This document shows positions 1 to 8,393 of a DNA stretch of 13,787 nucleotides, in pieces. The DNA comes from Monoraphidium neglectum (lineage: Eukaryota > Chlorophyta > Chlorophyceae > Sphaeropleales > Selenastraceae): contig NW_014012145.1 in assembly GCF_000611645.1 (NCBI RefSeq), positions 1 through 13,787 of the forward strand. The letters are read 5' to 3'. The notes below the pieces were generated by a model. It saw only the letters and a program-made list of their open reading frames with translations, did no database searches and was not told the origin of the DNA. The translations under genes were made by a program, and so were the position numbers. The first letter of the stretch is position 1. Each line of letters starts with the position of its first letter.

Positions 1-29
1 CGCGCGGGCCGCGTGTGCGAGGGGCCCAC

Positions 30-127
30 CCGCCGTCGATGGGCTTGCCGGAGCCGTTGAAGATGCGGCCCAGCATGTCGCGAGACACGGGGGTCTTCAG
101 GACCTGCAGGGCACATGGAGTAGTGTG

Positions 128-187
<60 letters not shown>

Positions 188-1627
188 TGTGATTGTGTTT
201 GTGTACGTGGGGTGATGATGTCCGCAACGTTACCACCAAAGGAAGGCATTCTGCGTGCTGGGCAGCAGGACACAACAAGCGAAGCGTGGCGCCGAGGGCC
301 CCGCATGATGCCATTGCTCCGGGGGCGTCGCAAGGGGGGCCTCCTCGGCGGCGGTCCCTGCCATGCCATGCACGCTGCCCGCAGCAGCTGCAAGGCCCGC
401 AAGACTGCACTCGGACGGCGCCATTTCAAGCGCACGCGTGCACGATCAGCCCTTTGCGCCCGCAGCGCCCGCCCTGCCGCGACGCTCTCACGTCTCCGGT
501 AAACTCCAGAGTGGTCTTCCGGTTGTCAATGCCAGACGTGCCCTCAAACACCTGGCCAAGGGGTGGTGTGTCGGGGCGGAAAGGCGCGGCAGGCGGGCGG
601 GCGTTTGCTGAATCAGGTTGTGTCGCCGCCGAGGCAGGCAGGGGGTCCGGCTGCTGGCCTGCCCTTTGCAGAAGGGGCAAAGCAGGCAGGTGCGAGGAGG
701 TACAGCTTGCCGTCACGTGGACTGTGGGCCGGGCCGCTGTTTGACCGGTCCATCCCTCGGCCACCTTGCTGCAATCATGTGGCCTTGTAACAGCGTGCTC
801 GCGTCCACATGTATGCATGTGCGGGCGCCCGTGCACACACACGTGCGAGCGCGCATGTGCGCGCATGCGTACACGCAACCCACACTCATGCACTCAATGC
901 CCCTCCAGCCGGCCACCGCAAAGAAACCGCGCAACGCCGCCATTGACAAGACTGCAATGCTTCTCAGCGCCAACGACCGGTGGCGCGGGAACCCAAATGT
1001 TTTCCAACCATCTGGCAGGCCCTGTCAGCCCGCCCCGGCAGCTTCCGCGCACCTGCACGACCGCCCTGGTGCCGTCCACCTCCAGGACCTGGCCCTTGCG
1101 GATGGAGCCGTCCCCGAGCCGCACCTCCACGATTTCCGAGAATTTGGGCTTCTGCAAATTGGATGTGGTTGACGAGACACATGGGGCACGTCGCATGAGG
1201 CACGCCCGGTTGTTTGGTGTGCACGGGGCGGAACGACGGAGGCGAGGGCTTGGGCGGTGGGCAGCATGGCGCTCGGCCACGCTGCCATGCGGATCGTGTG
1301 GCGGCGCCCGCGCACCTTGACGGACTCGACCACCACCAGGGGGCCGGCCACGCCGCCCACAGTGCGGTACTCTGCGGAGTGAAGGGGTTGGGCCGGTCCA
1401 CCGGGGTTTGCCCGGGGCGGCGCGCGCAGCAAGTTCCCAGGGCACAACCCCATGACGATCAGCGAGCGCCGCTGCCTACGGGACGAGGGCTCTCATGTGC
1501 TCTGCCTTAGAGATGGAGGGCCAAAATTACCTATCCGTGGCTCGCATATGTAGTCCCGTGAGACGGCATCAACGTTGGCTTTGAACGCAAGGTCCTTGCT
1601 GAGCTTGTCCACGGCCGCGGTCGCCAT
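30..1627 (-). CDS. VHA-B: V-type H+-ATPase subunit B, N-terminal part (5 exons, gene continues past left edge)
   Basis: Subunit B forms, with catalytic subunit A, the A3B3 head of the V1 sector that drives proton pumping into vacuoles and other endomembrane compartments. Exons on the minus strand are 1627-1531, 1371-1316, 1151-1053, 551-492 and 103-30. All junctions are GT...AG and keep frame, giving 128 codons plus 2 nt of a protein usually near 490 aa. The start ATG (1627-1625) has A at -3 and G at +4 and opens with [10 protein letters not shown]. The diagnostic HAS-barrel segments are in order: [18 protein letters not shown] (34-51), [20 protein letters not shown] (exon 3), FEGTSGIDN and TTLEFTGDV (exon 4), and [20 protein letters not shown] (exon 5). 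The nucleotide-binding domain would follow off the window. Intron 4 carries a long CA repeat on the coding strand close to its acceptor. Family assignment is very secure; exon edges are predictions. Confidence 0.93.
123..191. repeat. (GT)n microsatellite in VHA-B intron 4
   Basis: An alternating GT tract of 69 nt with only a few GC interruptions. On the VHA-B coding strand it reads (CA)n. It begins 19 nt upstream of the first base of exon 5, so it occupies the place where a polypyrimidine tract is expected. Confidence 0.95.
831..877. repeat. Degenerate alternating purine-pyrimidine tract in VHA-B intron 3
   Basis: Two runs of strict purine-pyrimidine alternation (831-847 and 849-877) are separated by one break. 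They mix CA, CG and TG steps. The tract lies inside the 501-bp intron 3 and is probably a decayed CA/CG microsatellite with Z-DNA potential. Confidence 0.7.
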
Positions 1628-1965
1628 TATGGGCCGCTGTCACAGCAATCTCGGGTTTGATCTGCAACTCCTCCAACACCGCGGCACCGTGATCACACTG
1701 GTTAGGGCTGCGATCTGAACCTCGCAGGTGCGCTCTTCACAGGCTCCGTCGCAAGTCGTATTTTTGTATTGACGGTAACAGATATGTGCACCTGCAACTG
1801 GAGCGGTCAAGACCATAGCTGGATGCGCGCACTGCGTGCTGCGCTTTCGCTACTGCAGCTGCCCTCTTGTCGACTCTCGTCACCCTGCTTGCACGGCTGG
1901 GTTGGTTCGCTCGTGCTACACGCACAAGTATACCAGTCCAAATCATCAAGATCTCAACAGGCAGG
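1628..1965 (-). promoter_or_regulatory. Upstream region and 5' UTR of VHA-B
   Basis: This is the gap between the VHA-B start codon and the probable 3' end of the upstream gene on the same strand. It must hold the VHA-B promoter and leader. No canonical TATA box is evident; an AT-rich patch at about 1759-1772 is the only candidate core element, and it is weak. No open frame here has the strong GC-ending codon bias of the neighbouring genes. Confidence 0.5.
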
Positions 1966-1970
1966 TTACA
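1966..1970 (-). terminator. Candidate polyadenylation signal TGTAA for the 2798-4059 gene
   Basis: On the minus strand this reads TGTAA, the polyadenylation motif typical of chlorophyte algae. It is the only copy I found between the stop codon at 2798 and the VHA-B start, which would make a 3' UTR of about 830 nt. That is long but plausible for this group. A five-base motif can occur by chance. Confidence 0.45.
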
Positions 1971-2797
1971 AGGATTCGTGTCCCCTGTATGGCGTGTGGG
2001 TGGCATTTAATGTTGAGTCACATGTTTCGACGTCAACGGTCTGGTGACCGACAACGTGCCAGGAAATAGTCCGAGTAGACGTTTCTATGCTACAGATCAA
2101 GACAATGTTCTGATCCAAAGCAGAAAGGAGTCCGCACGCATGTGGGTGACACAACGCCCCAAGGCCTGCGGGCAGTCCAGGGCGAGCCAGAGTAACTTGG
2201 TCCCCGCACTCATAATAGTCCAGAGGTGCATGGCATTCGTGTACTGCTGCGCCTGAACAACAAAAGCGCAGAATGTTGACAAGCGTTGATGCAGCCGCAA
2301 CACTGCAAATCATGTCACCATATTCCCAAGCGGCAATCAAAGGAAACCCCAAGTAAACCATCGGATGTCCCTGAGGGCAGCTGCCCACGCAAAAGCACTG
2401 GCTCGCCCTTGGGCAGGTGCATGCGAAGGCGTGGGAGGCACACGCTATTAGGCACCAAGGCAGCTGCAGTTGCAGACAGTCCGGGCCTTTGCAATCGGGC
2501 AAGCTTCGCTTGGGATGCGAGAGCTGCTATTCATGCAGCGATAATGCAAGTCCTCGTGCGGTTCGAATGTTCCGTTATTGTACCGCTGGAAAGGAGCGGC
2601 ATCAAGGCACAGGCAGCGCATGCTCTGTCAAAGAATCTGGACACTCGCACACCACCCCCCAGTGCCGGTACGGGCTCGCACAAACCCTCAAGGCTAGCCG
2701 TGAGAGGGGCGCAGCAGTCGCCACATGCACTCGGCTTTAGGAAAACACCTGAGCACGCGCACGTGCCGCATGCCATGCCAGCCGCTCAGACGCCCTG
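1971..2797 (-). other. Probable long 3' UTR / non-coding stretch
   Basis: About 830 bp of visibly lower GC than the exons, between the stop codon of the small secretory-protein gene and its candidate TGTAA signal. Open frames on both strands are present but show no domain I recognise and no GC3 bias. I read it as 3' UTR; an unrecognised RNA or short gene cannot be excluded. Confidence 0.45.
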
Positions 2798-4059
2798 TCA
2801 CCGGAACTTTTGGTAGCCGCACCGCAGCGATGCGAGCGCGGGCCGCTCCGTCAGCGGGCTCAACCCCGACCTCTCCTGATCGAGCTTCTCCACGGCCCGC
2901 CGCTCCACCTGGCCGCCGGGGGAGAACCGCATGACCGCGCGGTAGATCTCGCGGCGCGGCGACTTGAACATCTTGATGTGGGCCCAGCTGTAACCGGACC
3001 CGCCGTCCCTGGAGACCACCTGCACCGCACGCGCATGGCGCATTAACAGGGATGTTGCATGAAAGCGAGGCGCGGCTCACATTGTGTTGACCCCAGGCAG
3101 GCGAGGGCGCCACGCGGCCCCAAATATGTTGATGGCATCACCGAGGGCCCCCGCAGGCTACGCACCGCCCAAGCGATAGACCTGGCGGCGGCAATTTGCG
3201 TGCAGCTGCTTATGTGTTGGCTGCGGCTGCGGCTGTGACTGCGGCTCACCGAGATGAAGCCGCGCAGCTGCTTGTCGCACACATATTGCACATAGTTGCC
3301 CGACTTCCCGCCAGCTTCCTCCCAGCGTCCGCCCTGCGGTGGCCGGGAAGCAAGGGCAGGCCAAACGCTCATCCCAGACTGCAGCAGGTGCGTACTCATG
3401 CATTGTAAGAGGGATCCTGCCAGAACGCCAGCATTACCGGGCTTCTGCCCGCCCATACGGCCGATCGCTCGCCGGCCCGCCCGCTCGTAGGCGAGGCGGC
3501 CGCGGCGGTGTCGTGCACTCAGCCAGAGCGGCCCAGCCCTGTGCGGCTCTCACCACCTCGTCTCGGGTCCTGCCATTGTCGCCGGCCACAATGATTGATT
3601 CGCTGAAGCCATTCGCTGCCAGAAAATCCTGAGGGAGCCGCCGGTACTCCTGCATGGGCAATCGAGTTCTTGATGGTCGTGCCAGGAGCTCATCATGCAG
3701 GGAGGGTCCGGGTGCGAGACATCAGACGCGCAATCGTCTTTGCAGGCAGGCCGTACGCCGCAGCCCTTGGCTGCGGTGATCCCTGCTGAAAGGCGCGCCG
3801 CAGTGGGCCGCTGCGCAAGCAGTCCGGACGCCCCCACCTGGATGCTATCCAGGCGCTTCCACACGCCCACAGTTGACAGGGGCGGGCCTATGCTGCCGTA
3901 ACCCTTGTGCACCACCGCGCGAAAGGCGGCGTCGGTTATGGCTGTCCGAAGTGCGAGGTCTGCGGCGGATTCCCCCTCGTCGCCGTCGCCCGTTGCACCG
4001 CGGCACATCGTCAGCATCGCCATGAACAGCAAAGCCACAATTATCCTTGCGCGCATCAT
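2798..4059 (-). CDS. Unrecognised small predicted secretory protein, about 206 aa, 4 exons
   Basis: I do not recognise this family. Predicted minus-strand exons are 4059-3838, 3649-3557, 3333-3250 and 3019-2798 (stop TGA). All introns are GT...AG (188, 223 and 230 bp) and all junctions fall between codons, giving 206 aa. Residues 1-24 look like a signal peptide: Arg at 3 and 5, a hydrophobic core IIVALLFMAMLTM, then CRGATG. An acidic patch (GDGDEGE) follows. The mature part is mixed, with no further membrane segment, and holds only one more Cys in exon 3 (YVCDK) and one in exon 4 (LRCGY). Exon 4 is rich in Arg/Lys and ends in YQKFR. The weakest junction is the end of exon 2: a donor 3 bp downstream (GTGAGA at 3553) would add one Val. 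Chloroplast targeting is an alternative to secretion. The reading frames look coding, but the whole model needs transcript support. Confidence 0.55.
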
Positions 4060-4623
4060 AACTCTCCGCTGGCGGGCACCAAAGCAGTGCGCGACAGCTT
4101 TGCTTCACTGGCCCGGTGCGAGTCTGCACTCAACGCGCGATTCAAACGAAAAATAATCACCATTAACACCGGTGCCAGCACACGCGTATGCTATGAGGGC
4201 GACATCCGACGGTGTCACTCTGATGCTGGCCGCGGCGCTCGGTGGTGCATGTGAGGTAGGTGTTTCGATTTGACGTTCACATGCAAAAAAAACCTTGCTT
4301 TGTTTAATGCGCAGGCCTTCAAGTCAGAGGGACCTGTTTCAAGTGCAAGCAGCCAGCGGGCTGCTTATGGCTGTCACACCAAGCTGGCTAGGTTGCTCGA
4401 TCAAGCTGGGGTGTGAGGACCAGGCGGCAAGTGGTGGCTTCGTAATTTCAAAACTCTTGACACGATACGGCAGGCTGGGAAGCATGGTATGCTTGTTAAG
4501 GGCAGCCTAGCTTCTGTGACGGCCGAGCGGCGGCGAACCCACATCAGTGCGGATCAAACCTACACCTGCGACCCTGACACGGCTCAAGGCCTTGCGGCCT
4601 TCCAGCCCTGTGCAGCAATATCA

Positions 4624-4655
4624 CTGCCACGGCTTTCGCATGTGAGACGTGGCAG
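4624..4655. repeat. Short inverted repeat (8-bp arms)
   Basis: The arm CTGCCACG at 4624-4631 is matched perfectly in inverted orientation by CGTGGCAG at 4648-4655 around a 16-nt loop. On its own it is weak, but it lies 25 bp from a stronger hairpin. Confidence 0.6.
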
Positions 4656-4680
4656 CGCGCGCCTCGCAAATACATGCACT

Positions 4681-4718
4681 GTCAATTGCATGGAGGTACC
4701 ACAACTCCATGCAATGAC
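4681..4718. repeat. Inverted repeat with hairpin potential (10 + 4 bp stem)
   Basis: Arm 4681-4695 and arm 4705-4718 are inverted copies. They form a perfect 10-bp stem (TTGCATGGAG), a single bulged A and 4 further base pairs, closed by a 9-nt loop. It is intergenic, outside any predicted exon or UTR. The function is unknown. Confidence 0.75.
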
Positions 4719-5209
4719 AAGAGCCACCTGTTGCGTGGAATGACCGCACAATGGAACTAGCTGGTTGCTTGTAGGGGCATCTTCAACTCGGCAGCAGGTG
4801 GGGTTGAATCAGCAGCGGGTGAAGCCAGGAAGCAGTGTCCGATTGGCGCACCAGGGGGGAGCGCAGCACGACGAGATTGAGGGTGTTGTGCGGCGCGCAC
4901 AGACGCAAGACGTGCATGTTCGAGCCGAATGGGGCATCAAGCAAGTCATGGGAATTGAGGCTGTTGCGACGCGTGATGCGCAAGCTGCAACAGGCGAGAG
5001 CTGTGTGCCGTGCCAGCGGCGGCCGTAGCCACAACAGCTCATTTCGGGTGGGGCTGGCGTCTTTGACTGTAGTCTGTGATCACCACATGAAACCGACTGC
5101 GGCTGCGACACTGCAGCACGTTGGGTCCAGACACCTGAGTAGTTACATGATCCACATGCATTCATATCAGGAATCACCGCGATGAAGGACGACCACACAT
5201 ACAGAGTCA

Positions 5210-5214
5210 TTACA
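5210..5214 (-). terminator. Candidate polyadenylation signal TGTAA for U2B''
   Basis: The minus strand reads TGTAA about 113 nt after the U2B'' stop codon, a normal distance for a chlorophyte polyadenylation signal. A second copy lies further downstream at 5147-5143. The sequence 5215-5326 would be the 3' UTR. Confidence 0.6.
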
Positions 5215-5326
5215 GCGTGTCAGCAAACACAACAAGGCGAGCATCGCGCAACACGGCCGCCACAGCACCAACACGAAAAACGGCACCTGGGCTGGGTGCG
5301 GCGCCGCGGCCTTGATGGTGTGGGGC

Positions 5327-5549
5327 TCAGCCCTTTGCAAAGGTGATGGCCATCGCGTTGGTGGGCGTGACCTTGAAGCCCTGCAGCCCGCTGAGCGCCA
5401 CCCCTGACTGCAGCTCGTTCTCGAACTCGACAAAGGCGATGCCGGGCCGCGCGTCCACCAGGCGGACCTGTGGATGTGTGCGTTCGTATGGGCATTTGTG
5501 TGTGTGTGTATGCGTGCGTGTGTGTGCGTGGGTGTGTGTGTGTGTGTTT

Positions 5550-5606
<57 letters not shown>

Positions 5607-7896
5607 CCATGCGTGTGCGCGCGTGCAAATGAGCAATTCACGGCCGCACGTGCGTTCAAGCACGAAAAGGCGTTTCAAATCAAGCACCGCCTCTGCCAGC
5701 CGCACCCGCGTCTGTAAGAACCAGACCCAGGCAACATCGTCCACGCGTCACGGCCCGCGCACGCCACCCCCCTCTCTCCCCCCTCCCGAAACGAAAAACC
5801 GCAGGGTGTGTCCACACTGTTCGCATCAACCCACGGAGGGGCGCCAGGGGGCCAGGGCCGACGCAACCGCGGCGCGGCTGCACCCACCTCCCTGAACCCT
5901 GGGAACTGCTGGAACAGCATGCCCAGCATGGCGTCGGTGGTGGCCTCTGGAAGGTTCTGCACAAACAGGATCTTGTTGGGCGGCGCGGCGCCGTCGGCGG
6001 CGGCGGGGCGCGCCTGGGGGTGGGGGGCGGATGAAGGTTGTTTGAATGTCGGGGGGGCTCTTGCGTACGGTAGTTTCTGCAGGCGTGTAGGCCTGTTGAT
6101 AAAACTTTGCGCTCACGCGCACACATGCATGTATGTGTGTGTGTGATGTAGTATAGGTCGAATATGGGATGGCGGGTGATGAAAAGCAAGGGAGTGCAGA
6201 TGTAGGTGTTGTGATCCCAGCACGCGGAGCGGGCCGCAAGGGAGGGTTGTGCCGTGCAGGGCGGCGCAAAGCGCTGCAGGCTGGGTTGGGGGTGGGGGCT
6301 GGCAGGCTGCTCACCCCGGGTGCTGCTGCTGGTCCTGGCGCGCCGCCGGGGGCCTTCTTCGACTTGAGAGTCTCTGGAAGGAGAGAGGAAAAGGGGGGGG
6401 TGTCATGGGCGGCAGAGCGGTGAGGGGCGGCGTCGGCGGGTAGCGGCCATCTGTAGTGAGTGTCAGCGGGCAGTGGGCTGCACAGCAGGGCCACCTGCCT
6501 GTCCTGGGCAGACCGCACAGTCAGCGCGGCGTGTGGCAGCTGCTCGGACTTGCAATCGCAGGCACGAAAAACTAAAAACCAGCGGCGGCAACAGGGTGCA
6601 GGGCCGGCGCGAGTCCATCATGTGACAAAGGGTGGTAAGGAAGGGCAGGCTGGGCGCAGCTGCGGCAGCAGAATGCAAGGCGCTCCCATTTTGTCCCTCA
6701 CCCCGCGCCACGGCGTTCTTCTTGCTGCGGTCCTTGTCCGGCCGGTAGCTGCCCTCCAGCTTCGCGATGGCGTCGGACTTGCCGCGCGCGTACTCGATGC
6801 GCTGTCGCGGGCGGGCCGTTGCGGGGGCGGCAGGAATCACGGGCAACCCCCAAGGCGCCCTCCACGGCTGGCGGCCGGAACGCGCTCTCCGAATCGCTCG
6901 TGCTGCCTCCCGGCCCTTGCTCGCACATCTGCCCCACTCTGCCATGGCAGCCGCCACCAACACTATCCCTGCCGCACAGCTCGGCACCATATGAGACGTC
7001 CTGCGGCATGACAACAGGGGGTGCACCCTGTGTCAAGTTTCACCCCACCCCTGAACCCTTGGACCGCTCACGATGGGCTTCTCAAAGAAAGGGAACCCCT
7101 GCATCTGCCGCAGCGCGTTGGTCGCAGCCGCCACGTCAGCAAACACAACCCAGGCCTGGCCGCGCAGCCGGTAGGTCTTCAGAGCCACGACATCCACTAT
7201 CTTCCCAAACTGAGAGAACATAGCGTGAAGGCATTTCTTCAGCTCTGCGGCGCCGCCGGGGAGGGGATCGAGGGGGTGAGAAGCGCCGGGGTTTCGGGGC
7301 GGCTCCGCTGGGGCCGCTGCCGTGGTGCGGGTGCAGTCGTGTTATAAATTGGCCGTCGTTGCAAGAGACGGGGCACATGCTGCGAGATGGTGTCGCAGCC
7401 ACCTCGAGGCATGCAAACTCAACCGAGACTCGCCGACATGAGGCTGCACAGTAATTGGACGCTCGACCCAGCGCATGGGTACAGAATGCGGCCCCTGCGG
7501 CGGCCGCGGCAGGGCCACATGTGGCGCCTGCAAGGGCCACTCACCCTGCTTGTTCAGCTTCTCGTATAGGTTGTGTACGTAGATTGTTTGGTTGGGTGGT
7601 ATGTCCTGCGCGCCGCAAGCCGCACAAGAGAGTTGCGATCCAGGGTGCTGCAGAATCCTCGAGGCCAGGCCCAGCGGCATCGCGTGGCACAAGGGGACCT
7701 CTAGATACCACACGCAGAAATTGTGCGCTTACAATGGCAAATCCAGCAATGTGCTGCTGCTACACCTTGACAAGGCACACATGCGATGGCCTTGCGCGGA
7801 GCACTGCGCCGCCGCACCACCGGTGGGCGATGCAGGGTCCAAAGAGCACCAGCGACCCCTTGTACGCGTAGAACAGCTAAGCAGGACACCCACCAT
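5327..7896 (-). CDS. U2B'': U2 small nuclear ribonucleoprotein B'' (two RRMs, 7 exons)
   Basis: U2B'' binds stem-loop IV of U2 snRNA with U2A' in the nucleus and is part of the U2 snRNP. Minus-strand exons: 7896-7894, 7605-7545, 7244-7072, 6801-6702, 6373-6315, 6013-5888 and 5467-5327 (TGA). They are GT...AG throughout and in frame, giving 220 aa (human about 225, plant about 230). RRM1 has the RNP2-like TIYVHNL (8-14) and RNP1 RGQAWVVF (49-56). RRM2 has ILFVQNL (147-153) and GIAFVEF (183-189). Residues about 90-145 are a Lys- then Pro/Ala-rich linker. The segment [18 protein letters not shown] and the N-terminus DIPPNQTIY match plant U2B'' better than U1A, though one protein may serve both roles as Drosophila SNF does. 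The ATG-only first exon is the least certain part; an unspliced alternative is ATG at 7680-7678, adding about 25 residues. Intron 6 contains a long CA repeat. Confidence 0.92.
5497..5627. repeat. (GT)n-rich microsatellite in U2B'' intron 6
   Basis: A compound GT/GC-rich tract of about 130 nt with an uninterrupted GT core of about 50 nt at 5552-5600. On the coding strand it is (CA)n. Its near end lies about 30 nt upstream of the first base of exon 7 at 5467, so it overlaps the region where the branch site and pyrimidine tract should be. Confidence 0.95.
6113..6146. repeat. Short CA/TG alternating tract in U2B'' intron 5
   Basis: A purine-pyrimidine alternating stretch mixes CG, CA, TG and a short (GT)n run about 100 nt upstream of the exon 6 acceptor at 6014. 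It looks like a young or decayed microsatellite. Confidence 0.6.
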
Positions 7897-8393
7897 ATCT
7901 AAAAGAGCCCGCAGGCGCAGTAGACCGCTCTAGACAGGCCCCTCCGAGCTCCGCCGATCTGCGCCAGCCCGCCCGCAGCCCTTCTCGACACGAAGTTCCT
8001 AACTAAACTATGAATATGATCTGCAACTGGCGGGAGGCTACCAAAACTATCACCTCAGATCACCTCGGCTGCTGCTTTGTATCGCGAAGGCGTGTGTAAA
8101 GCGAAACAAAAAATGTGTCAGCAACGTCGTGAGCTGCGTTCTGGCACTGTCATGGCCTCGTGCTGTCAAGTTGCTGCAGGCAGCAGCAGCAGCAGCACTG
8201 CAGGTGCAACACTTCGAGGCCGCCACCATCCAATCCAGGCCAAGTCTATCATGACAACACGTTGAGTAAAATGTCACCAGTATTCTGAAATAGTTCCAAG
8301 CAGCTGCTTCCGTTGTTGCGCGCCCTGTTGCGGCATCATCAGGCTGGAGGTAGCGAAAGCTGTTCAGTGACCATGTGCTGATAGAGTAGACGC
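7897..8393. promoter_or_regulatory. Divergent intergenic region between U2B'' and the ubiquitin protease
   Basis: The start codons of the two genes point away from each other across 497 bp, so this must hold both leaders and either a shared or two back-to-back promoters. No clear TATA box is seen; an AT-rich patch lies near 8001-8020. A short GCA repeat at about 8178-8196 is likely in the protease leader. A two-codon upstream ORF (ATG TGC TGA, 8373-8381) with A at -3 ends 12 nt before the protease ATG. Confidence 0.6.

Larger units (their letters stand above)
4060..5209. other. Intergenic stretch with the upstream region of the 2798-4059 gene
   Basis: About 1.15 kb of lower-GC DNA between two minus-strand genes. 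It must contain the promoter and leader of the small secretory-protein gene near 4060-4300. I see no TATA box, tRNA B-box or convincing coding frame. An A8 run lies at about 4285. Two inverted repeats at 4624-4655 and 4681-4718 are listed separately. Confidence 0.5.

Noticed and set aside
97..435. Open frames with Cys-Val or His-Thr repeats over the GT tracts (also 5167-5744)
   Set aside because: They are translations of the (GT)n/(CA)n microsatellites inside introns and carry no other coding signal.
1966..2502. A 178-codon open frame on the minus strand, Cys-rich
   Set aside because: It begins at a TTG in frame, has about even A/T and G/C at third positions unlike the strongly GC-ending genes around it, shows no recognisable domain and ends in the candidate TGTAA signal. 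I read it as a chance frame in the 3' UTR, although its length is somewhat unexpected for this base composition.
4060..5209. Search for tRNA, snRNA or snoRNA genes in the intergenic stretch
   Set aside because: No B-box-like GGTTCGAATCC motif, cloverleaf arms or C/D box pair could be identified by eye.
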